Source: Uranotaenia lowii
Taxonomy: Eukaryota > Arthropoda > Insecta > Diptera > Culicidae
NCBI RefSeq assembly: GCF_029784155.1
Contig: NC_073692.1
Coordinates: 240,207,756-240,271,755 of the forward strand
Direction: 5' to 3'
DNA: 64,000 nt
Below the pieces are notes generated by a model. That model was given only the letters and a program-made list of their open reading frames with translations, did no database searches and was not told the origin of the DNA. Of the stretch, positions 46,216 through 56,990 are shown piece by piece; the first letter of the stretch is position 1; each line of letters begins with the position of its first letter. A program made the position numbers and the translations under genes.

Positions 46216-46860
46216 TAGAAGCCCTAGTTATTGAACAGGTCCCAGGTATTGAACACTAGTCAAATCAATCAAAACAATAATATAAAGTAGAAAATTTATC
46301 GTAGTGCCACTGTTGAAGCATTTTCTATCTCTGTTCAAATTATTATCGTGAATTTCGGACTCTTAAAGTCACAATTCGTGAAACTTAACTTAAATTGGTT
46401 TTTCGACTGGATGAAGAAAACAACCTTTTTTGATTGGGTATTTCCCATATGAAAAAAAAAAACAATAAATTTTTTATTATACTGTCATGACAGTTTTCCA
46501 CTTCTGCGTTTTCAAATTGATACGCTATTTCGATTAATTTCAAATTTGAATTTAGTTGCAAATAATCAAGTGAAAATCCCGAAACAAGAACATCTTGAAT
46601 GATTCTTTGACTTTAAAAATTATCATCTATTATAATCTATTATTAAAAATTTGTCCATTTCATTATTGTTTTGAATTCTTAACAACTGAGATTTCAAACG
46701 TTATTTTTCACTTGAATTTCGAATCCTCAATTGACATCCTTTTGATTACAAATTGAAGATAACCAGTCCAACAGAAAAAGCTTTCCATCGGTCACACTGA
46801 CAAATGGAAGTGCTGCCAATCATTCAATTTAATTATCCACTCTTCTCTGGTCCAGTTGCG
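46216..46860. other. No gene recognised; possible solo MITE end at its left
   Basis: Starts TAGGGTAGAAGCCCTAGTTA at about 46213, in the style of the GGGGA-ended MITEs, but no partner end was found. The remainder is AT-rich. Confidence 0.4.
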
Positions 46861-46870
46861 ATTTTTAATT

Positions 46871-47560
46871 ATGACCGACGACGACAACCCATCGAATCTT
46901 TCGATGCCATCGTTCCGAGATCAGGATTGGGGGACGCTAAATAGTAGCAAGAAAAAGTATTCCACTTTCGAGACTTCCATTAGTGGCCATTTTCTTCTGG
47001 CGCACCGCTCAACTCCGTCCATAATCGGCACCACTCATATTCTGCACGGAATTGTAAACAAACAATTAACAATCAATAACGTAAAAGTGCCACTCATGCT
47101 CTTCTGGGCTACCGTTCGATTCGTTCCCAATTGCATTTGGACATCGATTAAGGTCCTGGGCACTTGTTACTGTTCGCTCGACGTCTTCTGGCAAATGTGT
47201 AGCTCGGCCCGGTCCAATTCGTCATCATCCATTAACAAAGAGGATCAGACGGGCCATTCTTTCGTACCGGACAAATCTTCCGTCCGTCGCTCGACCGGCA
47301 GATGGGACAACAAACAATTACAATTACTGGACGATTCCGTTTTACTCCGGTTACTCCGGCGGGCGGCTTTGTCGGATGGACATTTACTGATGGAGATGGT
47401 CTTCATCGTTTCTGCACCTCCTCAAAACGCTTGCTGCCTGCTTCCAACAGCTGGGATTCGTGTATATGAATGGCTATCTGGCCAATCAATGGCTATTGAA
47501 CAGCTACGGTGCACTGGAGACCTCACTCGACCGACTGTTGAGCGACAATACATTTCGTAA
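46871..47560 (+). other. Low-copy, GC-richer region with a 230-codon frame and an exon candidate
   Basis: From ATG at 46871 one frame stays open to 47560, but its codon choice and composition are not convincing and no domain is seen. In a different frame, 47391-47556 reads HLLKTLAACFQQLGFVYMNG then YLANQWLLNSYGALETSLDR, with C/G-rich third positions and amphipathic helix character. It ends directly at GTAAGC, a good splice donor. A matching acceptor upstream is poor (only an AG at 47394-47395 without a pyrimidine tract). Confidence 0.25.
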
Positions 47561-47676
47561 GCGTTCCGAAGCAGAGGTTCTCAATCGAAATATAATATTA
47601 AAATGATAACTTTTTTTTATCGATTTAGGGTCTTAACATGACGTATGATCTAGCTTGTAAAGTTTTTACTTTACAC

Positions 47677-47689
47677 TCTACCATTGTTT
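47677..47689. repeat. 13-bp target-site duplication, left
   Basis: TCTACCATTGTTT, repeated exactly at 47874-47886, flanks the SINE. Confidence 0.9.
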
Positions 47690-47873
47690 TTTATATAGCT
47701 CAGTTGGCAAGTCAGTTGCTTTCTGAGCCGATGTCAGTGAGTTCGAGCCCAAGAGTAAACATCGATCACAGTTGTACCGGATAAGTTTTTCAATGACTTG
47801 TCCGCCAACTTCATCGTTAATATAAGTCGCGAATGACATGAAGATGTTAAAACGACTATAATCGAAAAAAAAA
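47690..47873 (+). mobile_element. tRNA-derived SINE, 184 bp, with 13-bp TSD
   Basis: Box A TAGCTCAGTTGGC (47696-47708) and box B GTTCGAGCC (47741-47749) are intact and correctly spaced for RNA polymerase III. A tRNA-unrelated body of about 110 bp follows and ends in a nine-base A run. An exact 13-bp duplication (TCTACCATTGTTT) flanks it, the mark of target-primed reverse transcription. The intact promoter and perfect duplication suggest a young insertion. The partner LINE that mobilised it is not identifiable from the tail. Confidence 0.92.
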
Positions 47874-48122
47874 TCTACCATTGTTTATAGATTGCAACAT
47901 TATAATAGATTCAACAGATAGGCGGCAACAGTTGGACGGCTGATAGCCGTCTCAGCTTCAGATTGGAAAATGCGCGCTGGATAGCTGCCAGCGTTTTATT
48001 TTTCATCCAAAAACTATCCACTCTATAATTTCAGATAGAAACCACATTTGAAACGTCATTGGCAGATGCTACATTTGTAAACCACTGAACGGTTGATTGC
48101 ATTCTGCACAAATGCATCTTCC

Positions 48123-48238
48123 ATGCGCCTGATCGTCGTCATCTCTGCCAGCAATATTATCGCCCGGCAGTTGAGGGAGTTCCACCGAGCAAGGGCCACC
48201 GATTCCACCGAGCTGATGATGGCAGGAGAAGGAAAGAA
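48123..48238 (+). other. Exon candidate ending at GTAAGG
   Basis: ATG at 48123 opens MRLIVVISASNIIARQLREF then HRARATDSTELMMAGEG, with strongly C/G-ending codons, up to a consensus donor GTAAGG at 48239. A stop lies 45 bp upstream in frame, so this would be a first coding exon. The opposite strand is also open over the same bases (71 and 74 codons), which weakens the case. No family is recognised. Confidence 0.2.
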
Positions 48239-48299
48239 GTAAGGACGACGACAGCCAAACGATTTGTGCAAGAAAACGCGCGAATAATGCCACTAAATG

Positions 48300-50600
48300 G
48301 ACTGATGATTGTCCGATAATGGGAAGCCGACCACATGTTACACTACCGACTGCTGCTGCTGCACTGGAGTTCAGGCTTAAGCAGCGAACTGGGACACAAG
48401 CGAGCCACGAAAGTGGTTCTGGCCCTTTTGAGGCGCTTCTGGTGCCCTGATTGATCCTTGTGGATCAATTAGTGGGGTCTTTTGGTTCAGAGAGGTGCTC
48501 CGATTTCCAAATCGATGCAATGGCGGTTGTTACTTTGAGTTCGTTCCAGCCAGGCCGATTCTTTGTTGCATCATAAGGCAGAGCGCAGAGTTGAAAACAT
48601 GAAAATATTTAGGGTCGATATGACTATTGACAGCTGATTGATGATAATTTATGTATGTCAAATAAACATATATTATAAGGTTATCATATTCGTATAAATC
48701 TACCTACAGTTGCACTGTCCCCTAGATTTGAACAATTAAGCAGAAAATGATACGGTTCTGGGCGAAATTTTCGATCACTAACATAACAAAGCTGACTGCA
48801 AAGAATAATTTAATAAGTTATGGGCTGAACTTAAATCGTTATTCATAAGAGGCTGTTTTCCAGTTTTCGTGCCAGTTGAACAAAGAGACTTTAAGTAAAC
48901 AAACTTATATTTAAAAGCAACATTTCATCATCTTGACCTCCCACTTCTTGGCTCCAACTTTGGCTGTTTGATTGATGGTACTTGATGATGCTGAAAACAA
49001 TAAAACCGGGAGCAGTTCGCTCATTCCATAACTAGCCTGCTACTTCCCAAAAACGGCAAACAATCAGCTCATAAATACTTTATTCACTTGTAGAGCAACA
49101 GCAGCAACTCTCATTAGCGATTTGATGCAACTCTCCATATACCTTCAGTGGAATTCTCCGTCGTTCGTCCCCACCTTATCAACCTGGACTTGGACTTCCA
49201 GTCAGTGGTCAGAAGTACGTCCCCCCATTATTATATGAACAGGAGAAGGAAAGAGCGTCGAGAGAACTTTTCTTCCTCTGTCTGCCATCGGAAGGTAATC
49301 CGATTTAGGTTCGGGATAATCAATCATCATTGTTGTTGCCTTATTTATGGATGTGTTTTCCTCTTCTGATCAACTTTTCATAATGGCGTCATTATAACGA
49401 GTCTGCCCCTCAAGATGAACCTTGTACTGTAGTATTTTGACCCCAGGCTACTTTGTTTTTGTTGATGTTTGTGCTCGGTTGTTGCTTTCTGATGCAGAGT
49501 TTTTCGCTTGTGAGAGGTCAATCCAAGGCATCCGATTCGACCGGGCACTTCCCCTGGGTGCCGATTTGGTCATCGCCACTGGTTCCTTCTTCGAGTGGCC
49601 TATTGCGTCCGGTCGATTAGGTAGGTTCACTCCCGTGTCGACGTTATCCTCGGGACTGTAGTCCCCGGTAATCGTTTTCTAATGTCAGTTTCAATTTTGT
49701 AGGTTGACACATTCTCGGAGCGAAGGAGCGCACACATCCAGTTAAACTAAATCTCCCTTGAGGCGGGGGAAGTTCGATCTGCTCGATTGGCTCCCGTTGA
49801 CACTTTTCGGTCGTCCTTTGGCTTTGACCGAAAAATGTTGCGAGCTATGACCGAAAGCTGACTTTCTGTGGTAATTTGATAAATTGTTTTGATACTCGAT
49901 TTTCCACCCGCCCGGGGGGACGAACTCCGCACATAATGGATAGTTCTGTGTTGAGAATGATTTCTTAACGCGATTTGGAGTGGCTCGGTCGGAAATTGTG
50001 GCCATTAGTGGTTTGAAAGATTGTCGGATCGTGTGTGTTCCGTTTTGGGGGTTTTTGAGCGAACTTCGGATGAAGATGGAACACGACACGTGGCTTAACT
50101 ATTGAGATAATTTATCGTTTCGGCTTTAGGGGGTTTTTATGGGAAAAGCATAACGCTGAGGTTGGGTCGCTTATTATTTGCAGCTTGCCAGAAGGTAAAG
50201 TCTCTCATAATGATGTTCTCGTTGACAAATCAATTGGCCATCCGAGGTTGTCTGCCTGGATTGTTGCTTTTAGCGTTGACTTTCAACGTTCAACTACCAT
50301 TTGTCAAATGAGATTGTAATGGATTGGAAACAAGCCATAGCCATAGGAGTTCATCACGTCTCACTGCAGGCGATACGAAACAGCTAAATAAGCGGTAGAA
50401 AGTAAAGTCAATTTAATGCGTTACCCGTCAAAGTTCAAAGAGTGGCAATTTGAAAACGCTATACCATCCTTGTTTCTTAACTGATCTGTACAAATGGTTT
50501 TGGAAACCTTTAAACGTTATTATGACTGGCTAAGTATCAGACAATATTCAGCTACAATCATTTGTTTTCCCGCAATTAAAAGACGAAGTAACAAAAGCGA
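48300..50600. other. No gene recognised; low-copy looking
   Basis: Moderate GC with short frames on both strands (for example 49422-49661 and 49742-50089) and no domain. No transposon ends found. Plausibly host intron or intergenic DNA. Confidence 0.45.
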
Positions 50601-50654
50601 AAAACATGAATAAGGAAAAAAAAGTTAGAAATTAACTATTAACTGTAGTTTTAA

Positions 50655-51672
50655 TCCATTTACCCGAAAACAATTGATCAGAAAGAAAAATGCCCTGTGT
50701 TTCATTCGCCAGAAAGTACTATTTCCCAGATTTTTTTCCCCAGAACGTTTTTCTTCAGAATGAATCATTTCCCAGAATTTTTTTTCGCCAGAAGGACCAT
50801 TTTCCAGAAAATGGAATTTAAAAAAAAAAAAATGATTGAATGATTGATTTAAGTGAAATATCAAAAATTTTATGATGGTGAAAATTGAAAAACGATGTGT
50901 AAATCATGTTGCAGTGCGTACATTTCAGATCAAGATGATTTAAGGGTCATTAAAGCTTATTTGGTGGTACTCGAAAAATATAACATGAGAACCTAGCTGG
51001 TTTTTATTTAATATTTCTGTAAAGATAAAAAGGATATTTTTTTTTTTTACAATGTATTTATTTCAAACGGCTCATACACTGGGTTTAAAGGAGCCAAAAT
51101 CAGTTTTTATTACGTTTTGTAGTTATTCTCTAGTAAATACTATTGTACATAGCAGATAGAAAAGTAAAAGTATTAAAGACGTAGATCGATAGATTATTAG
51201 GATATTTCATTTTTGGTAAAAAATTAATACTTTAGGTAGTACGGAACAAACCCACATGAAAATTTGTTTAAGAAAATACGTACTTATGTAGAAAAAAAAG
51301 TGCTTATTATACCCTGGGTGCTCGTTATGCCCTTATCTCCCCTACATAAACTTTAAAGACAATACAATATTGGTTCTAAAATAAATTTAGTAAAAAAAAA
51401 CTTTCAAACAAGTGAAACAGAAATAATTTTGAAATTTCGAATCATTAAATTTTTTTAAGAAATAAGTAATAAAATAGGAGAAAATCTGGGATTTGTGCCA
51501 TTCTTAGGAAAATAGTTCTAGGAAATGGTCCATTCTGGAAAAAATCGAGTAAATGATGCACTCTGGGGATTTTTTTCTTCTGGGCACTGGTTCATTCTGG
51601 TGTTTAATTTCGGGTATTTCTCATTCTGGGGGAAAATCATTCCGGGCCAAAATTTCCGGATGAACGGGAGAC
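50655..51672. repeat. Inverted blocks of CCAGAATGAACCA-like repeats
   Basis: On the left (50655-50815), words CCAGAAAGTACTATTTCCC, CAGAATGAATCATTTCCCAG and CAGAAGGACCATTTTCCAG follow one another. On the right (51515-51672), the same words appear reverse complemented (TGGTCCATTCTGG, GGTTCATTCTGG, TTCTCATTCTGGG). The pair brackets about 700 bp of AT-rich filler. This is probably a non-autonomous element with multiple subterminal repeats. A CTTATCTCCCCTA end near 51334-51346 belongs to a different, TA/GGGGA-type MITE. Confidence 0.55.
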
Positions 51673-51717
51673 AATTATCAACAATTTCAAATAAAAATAA
51701 ATAAAAAAATTCGCTAA

Positions 51718-51930
51718 ATTCAATAGCTTAGCTTTGCTTAGCTACTAGTTCTACTTCGCCAATCAATGGCTGCTACTCCGTGATTAATCGAGGCAAGAGC
51801 CAATATAGATGGTGCTTGAGATTAGCAGAACATTCTCAGTTCTCAAAACTCATGCTCTCCCTTTGAAAATGATCAATAACGGCGCCGGCCACGTCCTAGT
51901 AGTCATTGAGGAATAAAGGAAGGATTGTTA
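51718..51930 (-). mobile_element. Retroelement 3' fragment with GCTAAGC tail
   Basis: On the minus strand a block of about 180 bp containing GGCGCCGTTATTGATCATTT and GAGTAGCAGCCATTGATTGG ends in TAGCTAAGCAAAGCTAAGCT, a short tandem 3' tail as seen in I/LOA-type elements. No coding part is present. Confidence 0.45.
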
Positions 51931-51944
51931 GTAAGATACTTTAA

Positions 51945-52832
51945 CACTAAACATACTGACACTTTGTATATACCTATTCATACCGCGAGCGGACAAATGA
52001 CGGCAAACACCGTTTTCGCTAAAACTCTCTTGTTTCTCAACCGATTTCTACCAAATTTATAGTTTTGAAAAGCTTATAATTCGACTCAAATATGTTTTTC
52101 AGACAATTTTCAGCTACAATCAATAACTTTAAAGTTATTTACAGTACAAGAAAAATTTTATGAAAAAACATGCTTCAGGAAAAAGGTTGTAAATCAATTA
52201 AGTGCTCGAAAAAAATTTCACTTAGTGCCTGAGAAAGCTGAAGTTAGAAGCTATATGTTGCACATATGGAACATTTTTTTAAAAAAATTTCTAAGATCAT
52301 GGCCACAAAAAATTTAAAAAAGTTGTGTAAAACCCGTACTTTTCAATCAATCAACCGCCAAAGCTGTTCCTGTTACAGTAGAAAATTTTGAAAAAGTGAA
52401 TTGAAAAGTAGACGTAATTTGTCACATTTTGGCATCTTTAGATTTTTGAAATACTAAATTCATAATATTTGACGGCTTTTCAAAGGTAGTTGTTTTGCGA
52501 ACTTTTTATGAGTCTGGATTTTCTGAGAAACATATTTGAGTCGAGTTATAAGCTTTTCAAAACTATAAATTTGGTAGAAATTGGTTGAGAAACAAGGGAG
52601 TTTTAGCGAAAACGGTGTTTGCCGTCATTTGACCGCTCGCAGTATGAATAGGTATACCACATGCGTTATTCGAAAACCGTAACACTTAAAAAAAATTTAA
52701 AACGCAAAAATACTTGCATTTCATAAACAACAATAGTCCTGTCGTTAAATTTGCGAAAAAACAATTATATAAGGCGTAATCATCGTTTAAAGTTCAAAAC
52801 CCGTCATTTGACCGCCTCCGGTACGTTTAGTG
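51945..52832. mobile_element. piggyBac-like fold-back MITE with TTAA duplication
   Basis: TTAA lies at 51941-51944 and 52833-52836. The ends are CACTAAACATAC (left) and CACTAAACGTAC (right, reverse complemented). A long internal inverted repeat joins 51990-52100 with 52530-52640, including AAACACCGTTTTCGCTAAAA. TTAA is the specific target of piggyBac transposases. It is 888 bp and encodes no transposase. Confidence 0.85.
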
Positions 52833-52839
52833 TTAACAA

Positions 52840-53575
52840 CATTTTGTCTCTATGTATTCCAAAGACTAGATTTGAAAAATTTAGATCAAAAGTAAGTCAA
52901 TATCGCCAACTATAGAAACCGTCTATACGTCTGCGAATCTATATACAAATATCCAAGAAAAGGGTTGTGTTAGTAGTAGAAAGGTTATAGATCAAGATCC
53001 ATGTTGGTAAATGGTGCAATCGTGTTTTCCTACACATTCTATGCTCCCAGATACTTAAGGAGACTAGGTCTAGGCTATCCCTATTCTATCTATCAGGCAG
53101 TGTTTAAAAACTCTGAATACAATAGAAATATTTTAAACTGAAAAATCAAGTATGTTTAGAAAAAGTTTGAACATGTCCTACCAAACTAAATCACTATAGG
53201 TAGTTTGAAGAACCACTTTTCAGCACTTACAATCACCAAAATGAAAAACAGATACTTATCTTAAAGGTCTGAACTCAGAATCAGTCTAGAGTACACTTGA
53301 AATCCAACAGTCATCTGGCAGTACAATGACTCTGGACCGGTTTGGGGGCGTAGTACCAGCCCCTTTTATGCGTTCACTTTCAACAACGGAAATCTTGGAC
53401 ATTATCTTGCCTCTTCTTGTTGATTTGTCATCATCAAAACACAAGTTTTTTTTAATATTCTTGAATACTTTTGGGACAAAATAGCCGACTACTTTGATCT
53501 CAAAAAAAAAATCCGCTAAATTCAATAGTCCATTAAAGTTGTTTGAGTCACACATGCTCCTTTTTTTAAACTCAA
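52840..53575. other. No gene recognised
   Basis: AT-rich; an 89-codon minus-strand frame at 53286-53555 has no domain. Confidence 0.45.
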
Positions 53576-53577
53576 AA

Positions 53578-54215
53578 TAAAGTTTGGGCGAGGTTCAAAA
53601 CATAGTTCGATTCTATGAAGTTAAAGCTAAGTTCCCTATTTCCTCCTTGAGATGGTTCAAAATGGAGTTCGAACTGCAAACTCAAAACTAATCCCATTCG
53701 AGCTATTTTTCGCCGAACCGCATATTGGGTAACAACGAATAAAGGCATAAAAAAGTTTAAACTGGAATTCGGTTGTCGAAATTAGTTTCGAGTATGCTTG
53801 TCAGAACTTAGTTTTGCGATTGCCCAGTCAAACTCAAAGTTGAGGGCTGCCACTGATGTGCTGTTTTGACCGTGCGCAAATCATAGTACGGTTGTATGAA
53901 CTAAAGTTGAGTTCCATTTTTCCTCCTTGCGATGGTTCAAAATGGAGTTCGAGCTGCGAACTAAAACTAATCTCAATAATAAGATCGATCTAATGAACTA
54001 AATATTAAACCCTCTGTGCGTATTTTGAACTGAAAGCACTTAACGAGTTCGGCTGCCGAACTGCATTTTGAGTAGCTTCGAATAAAGGCATAAAGAAAGT
54101 TCAAATTGCAGTTCGGCTGTCGAACTTAGGTTTGAATATGCCAGTCAGAAATTAGTTTCTGCGATTGCCCAGTCGAACTCAAAGTTGAGGGCTGCAACTG
54201 AAGTGCTGAACACAA
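53578..54215. repeat. Direct duplication of a roughly 320-bp unit
   Basis: Blocks recur in the same order: TCCTCCTTGAGATGGTTCAA (53642) and TCCTCCTTGCGATGGTTCAA (53921); GAATAAAGGCATAAA (53738 and 54079); GCGATTGCCCAGTC followed by CTCAAAGTTGAGGGCTGC (53817 and 54160). The copies are clearly diverged. Words such as GTTCGAACTG and AGTTCGGCTG also recur within each unit. Confidence 0.8.
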
Positions 54216-54439
54216 ACAACTTAATTTTGGGTTTAAAAAATGGAGCGTGTAGTAGAAAATTTTTGAATAGTGAGATGAGAAAGATATTTAAAGCGATTTT
54301 CAGCCAGGAATCAGGAGGATGAACAGTATTACATGCACTCAATTTCGGGTTACAAAAACCCACACAAAAACAGACCACTGATTGAGGGTGGACACACCCT
54401 GGCGCTAAGAGCTCGTGTAGAGCTGTCAAACAAAAAAGC

Positions 54440-55655
54440 GCACGTGAAAAGTGCAGTCGGCGTGCAAGGAAAAGAAGCATCGAAATAAGGTATGCTTTTT
54501 TCATTTAAAATTAATCGCGAAAAGCGACATAATTTTGTAAATTCCTTCGCAGGAGTGAGACGAAGAAGTGCCGGAGCAGGCCGTGCTGCCCGACGACAGA
54601 TTGTGCCGGAAAAAGCCTTCGTGAAGAAGTGAGTAGCGCAATTTAAACTTATAGGTTAGGTACTAATGATGCGGTTACTTGTAGGGCCGTTTTACCGGAT
54701 ACCAGCAGCCGGCCAAGGGCCAGACTGTGACAAAGGCAAAACAGCCTGCCTCCGATTGCCGTGCGGTCAATTTTCATCTTTTATTCGGCAGGAGGGAAAA
54801 CTTGTATCAAGATCACTAAAGATCCACCCGACAGTGCCGCTCTGCAGTGTGGGCTATCAGAGAGCCAATATAGCCGAACATTTCGCGCGCCTAGGAGAAA
54901 TCCCGGCGGCGCGACGTATCGCGCATTCAGTTTCGGCCTCGAACGCTGTGCGGGCATTATCGAGCGGAAGAAGGGTGGCGGAACATACGCGTGCCAAGGA
55001 TCATTCCCGGCGGCGCGGTTTATCACTGTTTCCGGCCACGAGAGCCGAATTGCGGCTGTAGGTGATTTCGTCATTGTGTTGCTGTTAGTTTTTTAAAGGG
55101 ACGAGCCGAAGAAGTTGAGCTCGACCAACCCGTGCCCAGGATCATCCCGGCGGCGCGACTGATCGTGTTTTCCTCGGCCAAAAGAGCCGTGCCGACATTG
55201 GCCGAACAAACGTGCGCCCAGGATCATTCCCGGCGGCGCGATTCATCTGCGTTTCCTGCCACGAGTGCCGAATTACCATTGTCGGCTGTCACTGCTGTTG
55301 CGTTGCTGCAGAGTCATTGAGAAAGGAGTCGAAGGAGTGTCGTTACCATTTTGCGCGCCTAGGAAACAAATTCCCGGCTGCGCGACTACCTGCAAAATCG
55401 TTGCTCGGCGGAACGAGCTGAAGGAGGAAGTGTTTGTGTGCAGGCTCGCAGTGCCGAAGGAAATAGGAGTAACGGCTCGCAGTGCCGCAGGAAGAGTGGT
55501 GATCCGAGGTGGCGATATCACAGGTGAGCTTTAGTTAAGGGGGACTGGTGGGTGGATGAAATCTATTTTCCTCGCGCACAATTGCGCAAATTATTAAATA
55601 TGCCTATTATATCTGTTAGGGACAACCCGAGGCAATAACAGACAGGCGATAACAG
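54440..55655 (+). other. GC-rich repeat region with four consecutive splice-bounded segments
   Basis: The base composition jumps to GC-rich. Segments bounded by canonical sites are: one ending at 54489 (donor GTATGC); 54553-54628 (acceptor TTCCTTCGCAG, donor GTGAGTAG); 54685-55523 (acceptor GGTTACTTGTAG, donor GTGAGCTT); 55620-55655 (acceptor TATATCTGTTAG, donor GTGAGTTT). The third is built of five degenerate copies of CCAGGATCATTCCCGGCGGC plus GAGAGCCGAATTGC words. Open frames of 131, 111 and 89 codons overlap in different frames and read as repeats of GSFPAARFI. A spliced untranslated leader of a host gene or transposon is more likely than a protein. Confidence 0.4.
54885..55395 (+). repeat. 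Five GC-rich units with core TTCCCGGCGGCGCG
   Basis: Cores at about 54901, 55005, 55145, 55228 and 55370, at 83-142 bp spacing. Each is preceded by CGTGCCCAGGATCA or GCGCGCCTAGGA and followed by ATC or TATC. Between most copies is a second word, GAGAGCCGAATTG or GAGTGCCGAATTA. Confidence 0.8.
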
Positions 55656-56815
55656 GTGAGTTTTTGCTGGGATTTACTCATCACTACCTTAATGATAATG
55701 CCAAATTTAAAAAAAAATTATGATTTCATCAGGGGTCTTATAGAGAAAAAACTGTTTTCAAACAAGCCAACAAACTTTTAATAGTTCCAAAACAGCACTC
55801 TAAACCGGATGAGGTTTAAGCCAGCGGTTGAGTTTCCGAGCTCAATGTTTCCTAAAGATAGCTTTCTTGATAAAAAATTGTTTTGTTTTAAATAATTACT
55901 TATTACTTTTTTGTTGTATTTCTCTGTTTAATTTTACAATCTTTATTGGACTTAGTCCATTTTGGATCATTTTGAATTCCTTAGGGCATCGGATCAAAAA
56001 CCTAAATTTTGGTGCAAAAAATTCCAATTTTTTATTGCAAAATTTGTCATAGGTGGAACTTTATACAAGTGAAACTTTAAATTAGAGGAAATTGAACAAG
56101 TGAATATAGTTCTTCGATTAAAATACTAAAAATACTGTTGTGATTTACTTTTTCTAAATATTAAAAATTTTATCAAAAAATACACGCGATTTTTCTTTAA
56201 TTTTTGGAAATTTGTTGAGGTTTTTTACGCTATGCTTTCCTAAGAGTGAAAAAAGTGTTTAAGAAATTCTTCTGCTAAACAACCCTGAGAATTTAAAAAA
56301 AAAACCACAAATCGACTCAGACTATTGTCCAATTCAATAGTATTTTTAAATTTTCGTACAGCCAATTTAGAAAAACAATATTTTTTTCAGATTTTCAATT
56401 ATACCTGTTTGAAAATTGTAAAAATATCAATTACGTTAAATCTGAGATATCACTGAGAAATTTTGTTAAATTAATGCATCATATTTATTCCTACTATAAG
56501 ATAAAAAACTACATAATTCTCAGTTTCGTATATGGTTGAAAGTTTGTGATAAGTTTTGAAAAGTTGGTAATGGTTCAAACGGTAGCAATACCAGAAGATT
56601 TCGCTCGTCTTTTGATGATGATAAGTATGATTTCTACGATTTTTTTTAGATATTTGCAACTGAAATGAATGAATCCAAGCAATTTTATCAACCAAAATGT
56701 TTTCTCCACAAAAAACATTCACATACCTAATAATTTTGTTGAAACTATCCCACGAGTTTTTCAAAATTCACATTATTAAAAAATTAGCATCCTTTTTCAG
56801 TTCGACTCAATTTAT
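55656..56815. other. No gene recognised
   Basis: Strongly AT-rich and abruptly different from the GC-rich block before it, consistent with intron following the donor at 55656. Confidence 0.45.
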
Positions 56816-56990
56816 CCCTTAGTTTGTATGGTGCCCACCTCCTTTCTAGGGGAGGGAGGGGCTTCAAACTTCTTAGGAACAATTCCCAGCTTCAAAAACT
56901 CCTCCATGACGATTTTCACTTCAATCTATTCAGTTGTTTCCAAATCTATGTGTTACTTACAGACATAACACGCCTTTATACATAGATGAG
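56816..56990 (+). mobile_element. AGCTGACCCG-family 3'-end fragment
   Basis: TTAGGAACAATTCCCAGCTTC followed by a block in the position of the GTTCAGTAGTTTCCGAGTCT word (here TTCAGTTGTTTCCAAATCTA) parallels 2960-3050 and 26700-26770. Tail ACACGCCTTTATACATAGAT replaces the usual TATA end. Confidence 0.5.

Noticed and set aside
46871..47560. 230-codon protein gene
   Set aside because: Codon choice and composition are not coding-like, no domain; a different frame in the same segment looks better and ends at a splice donor.
54666..55534. Several overlapping frames of 69-131 codons in the GC-rich block
   Set aside because: They overlap in different frames and repeat the same GSFPAARFI-like string because the DNA is repetitive; high GC simply removes stops.
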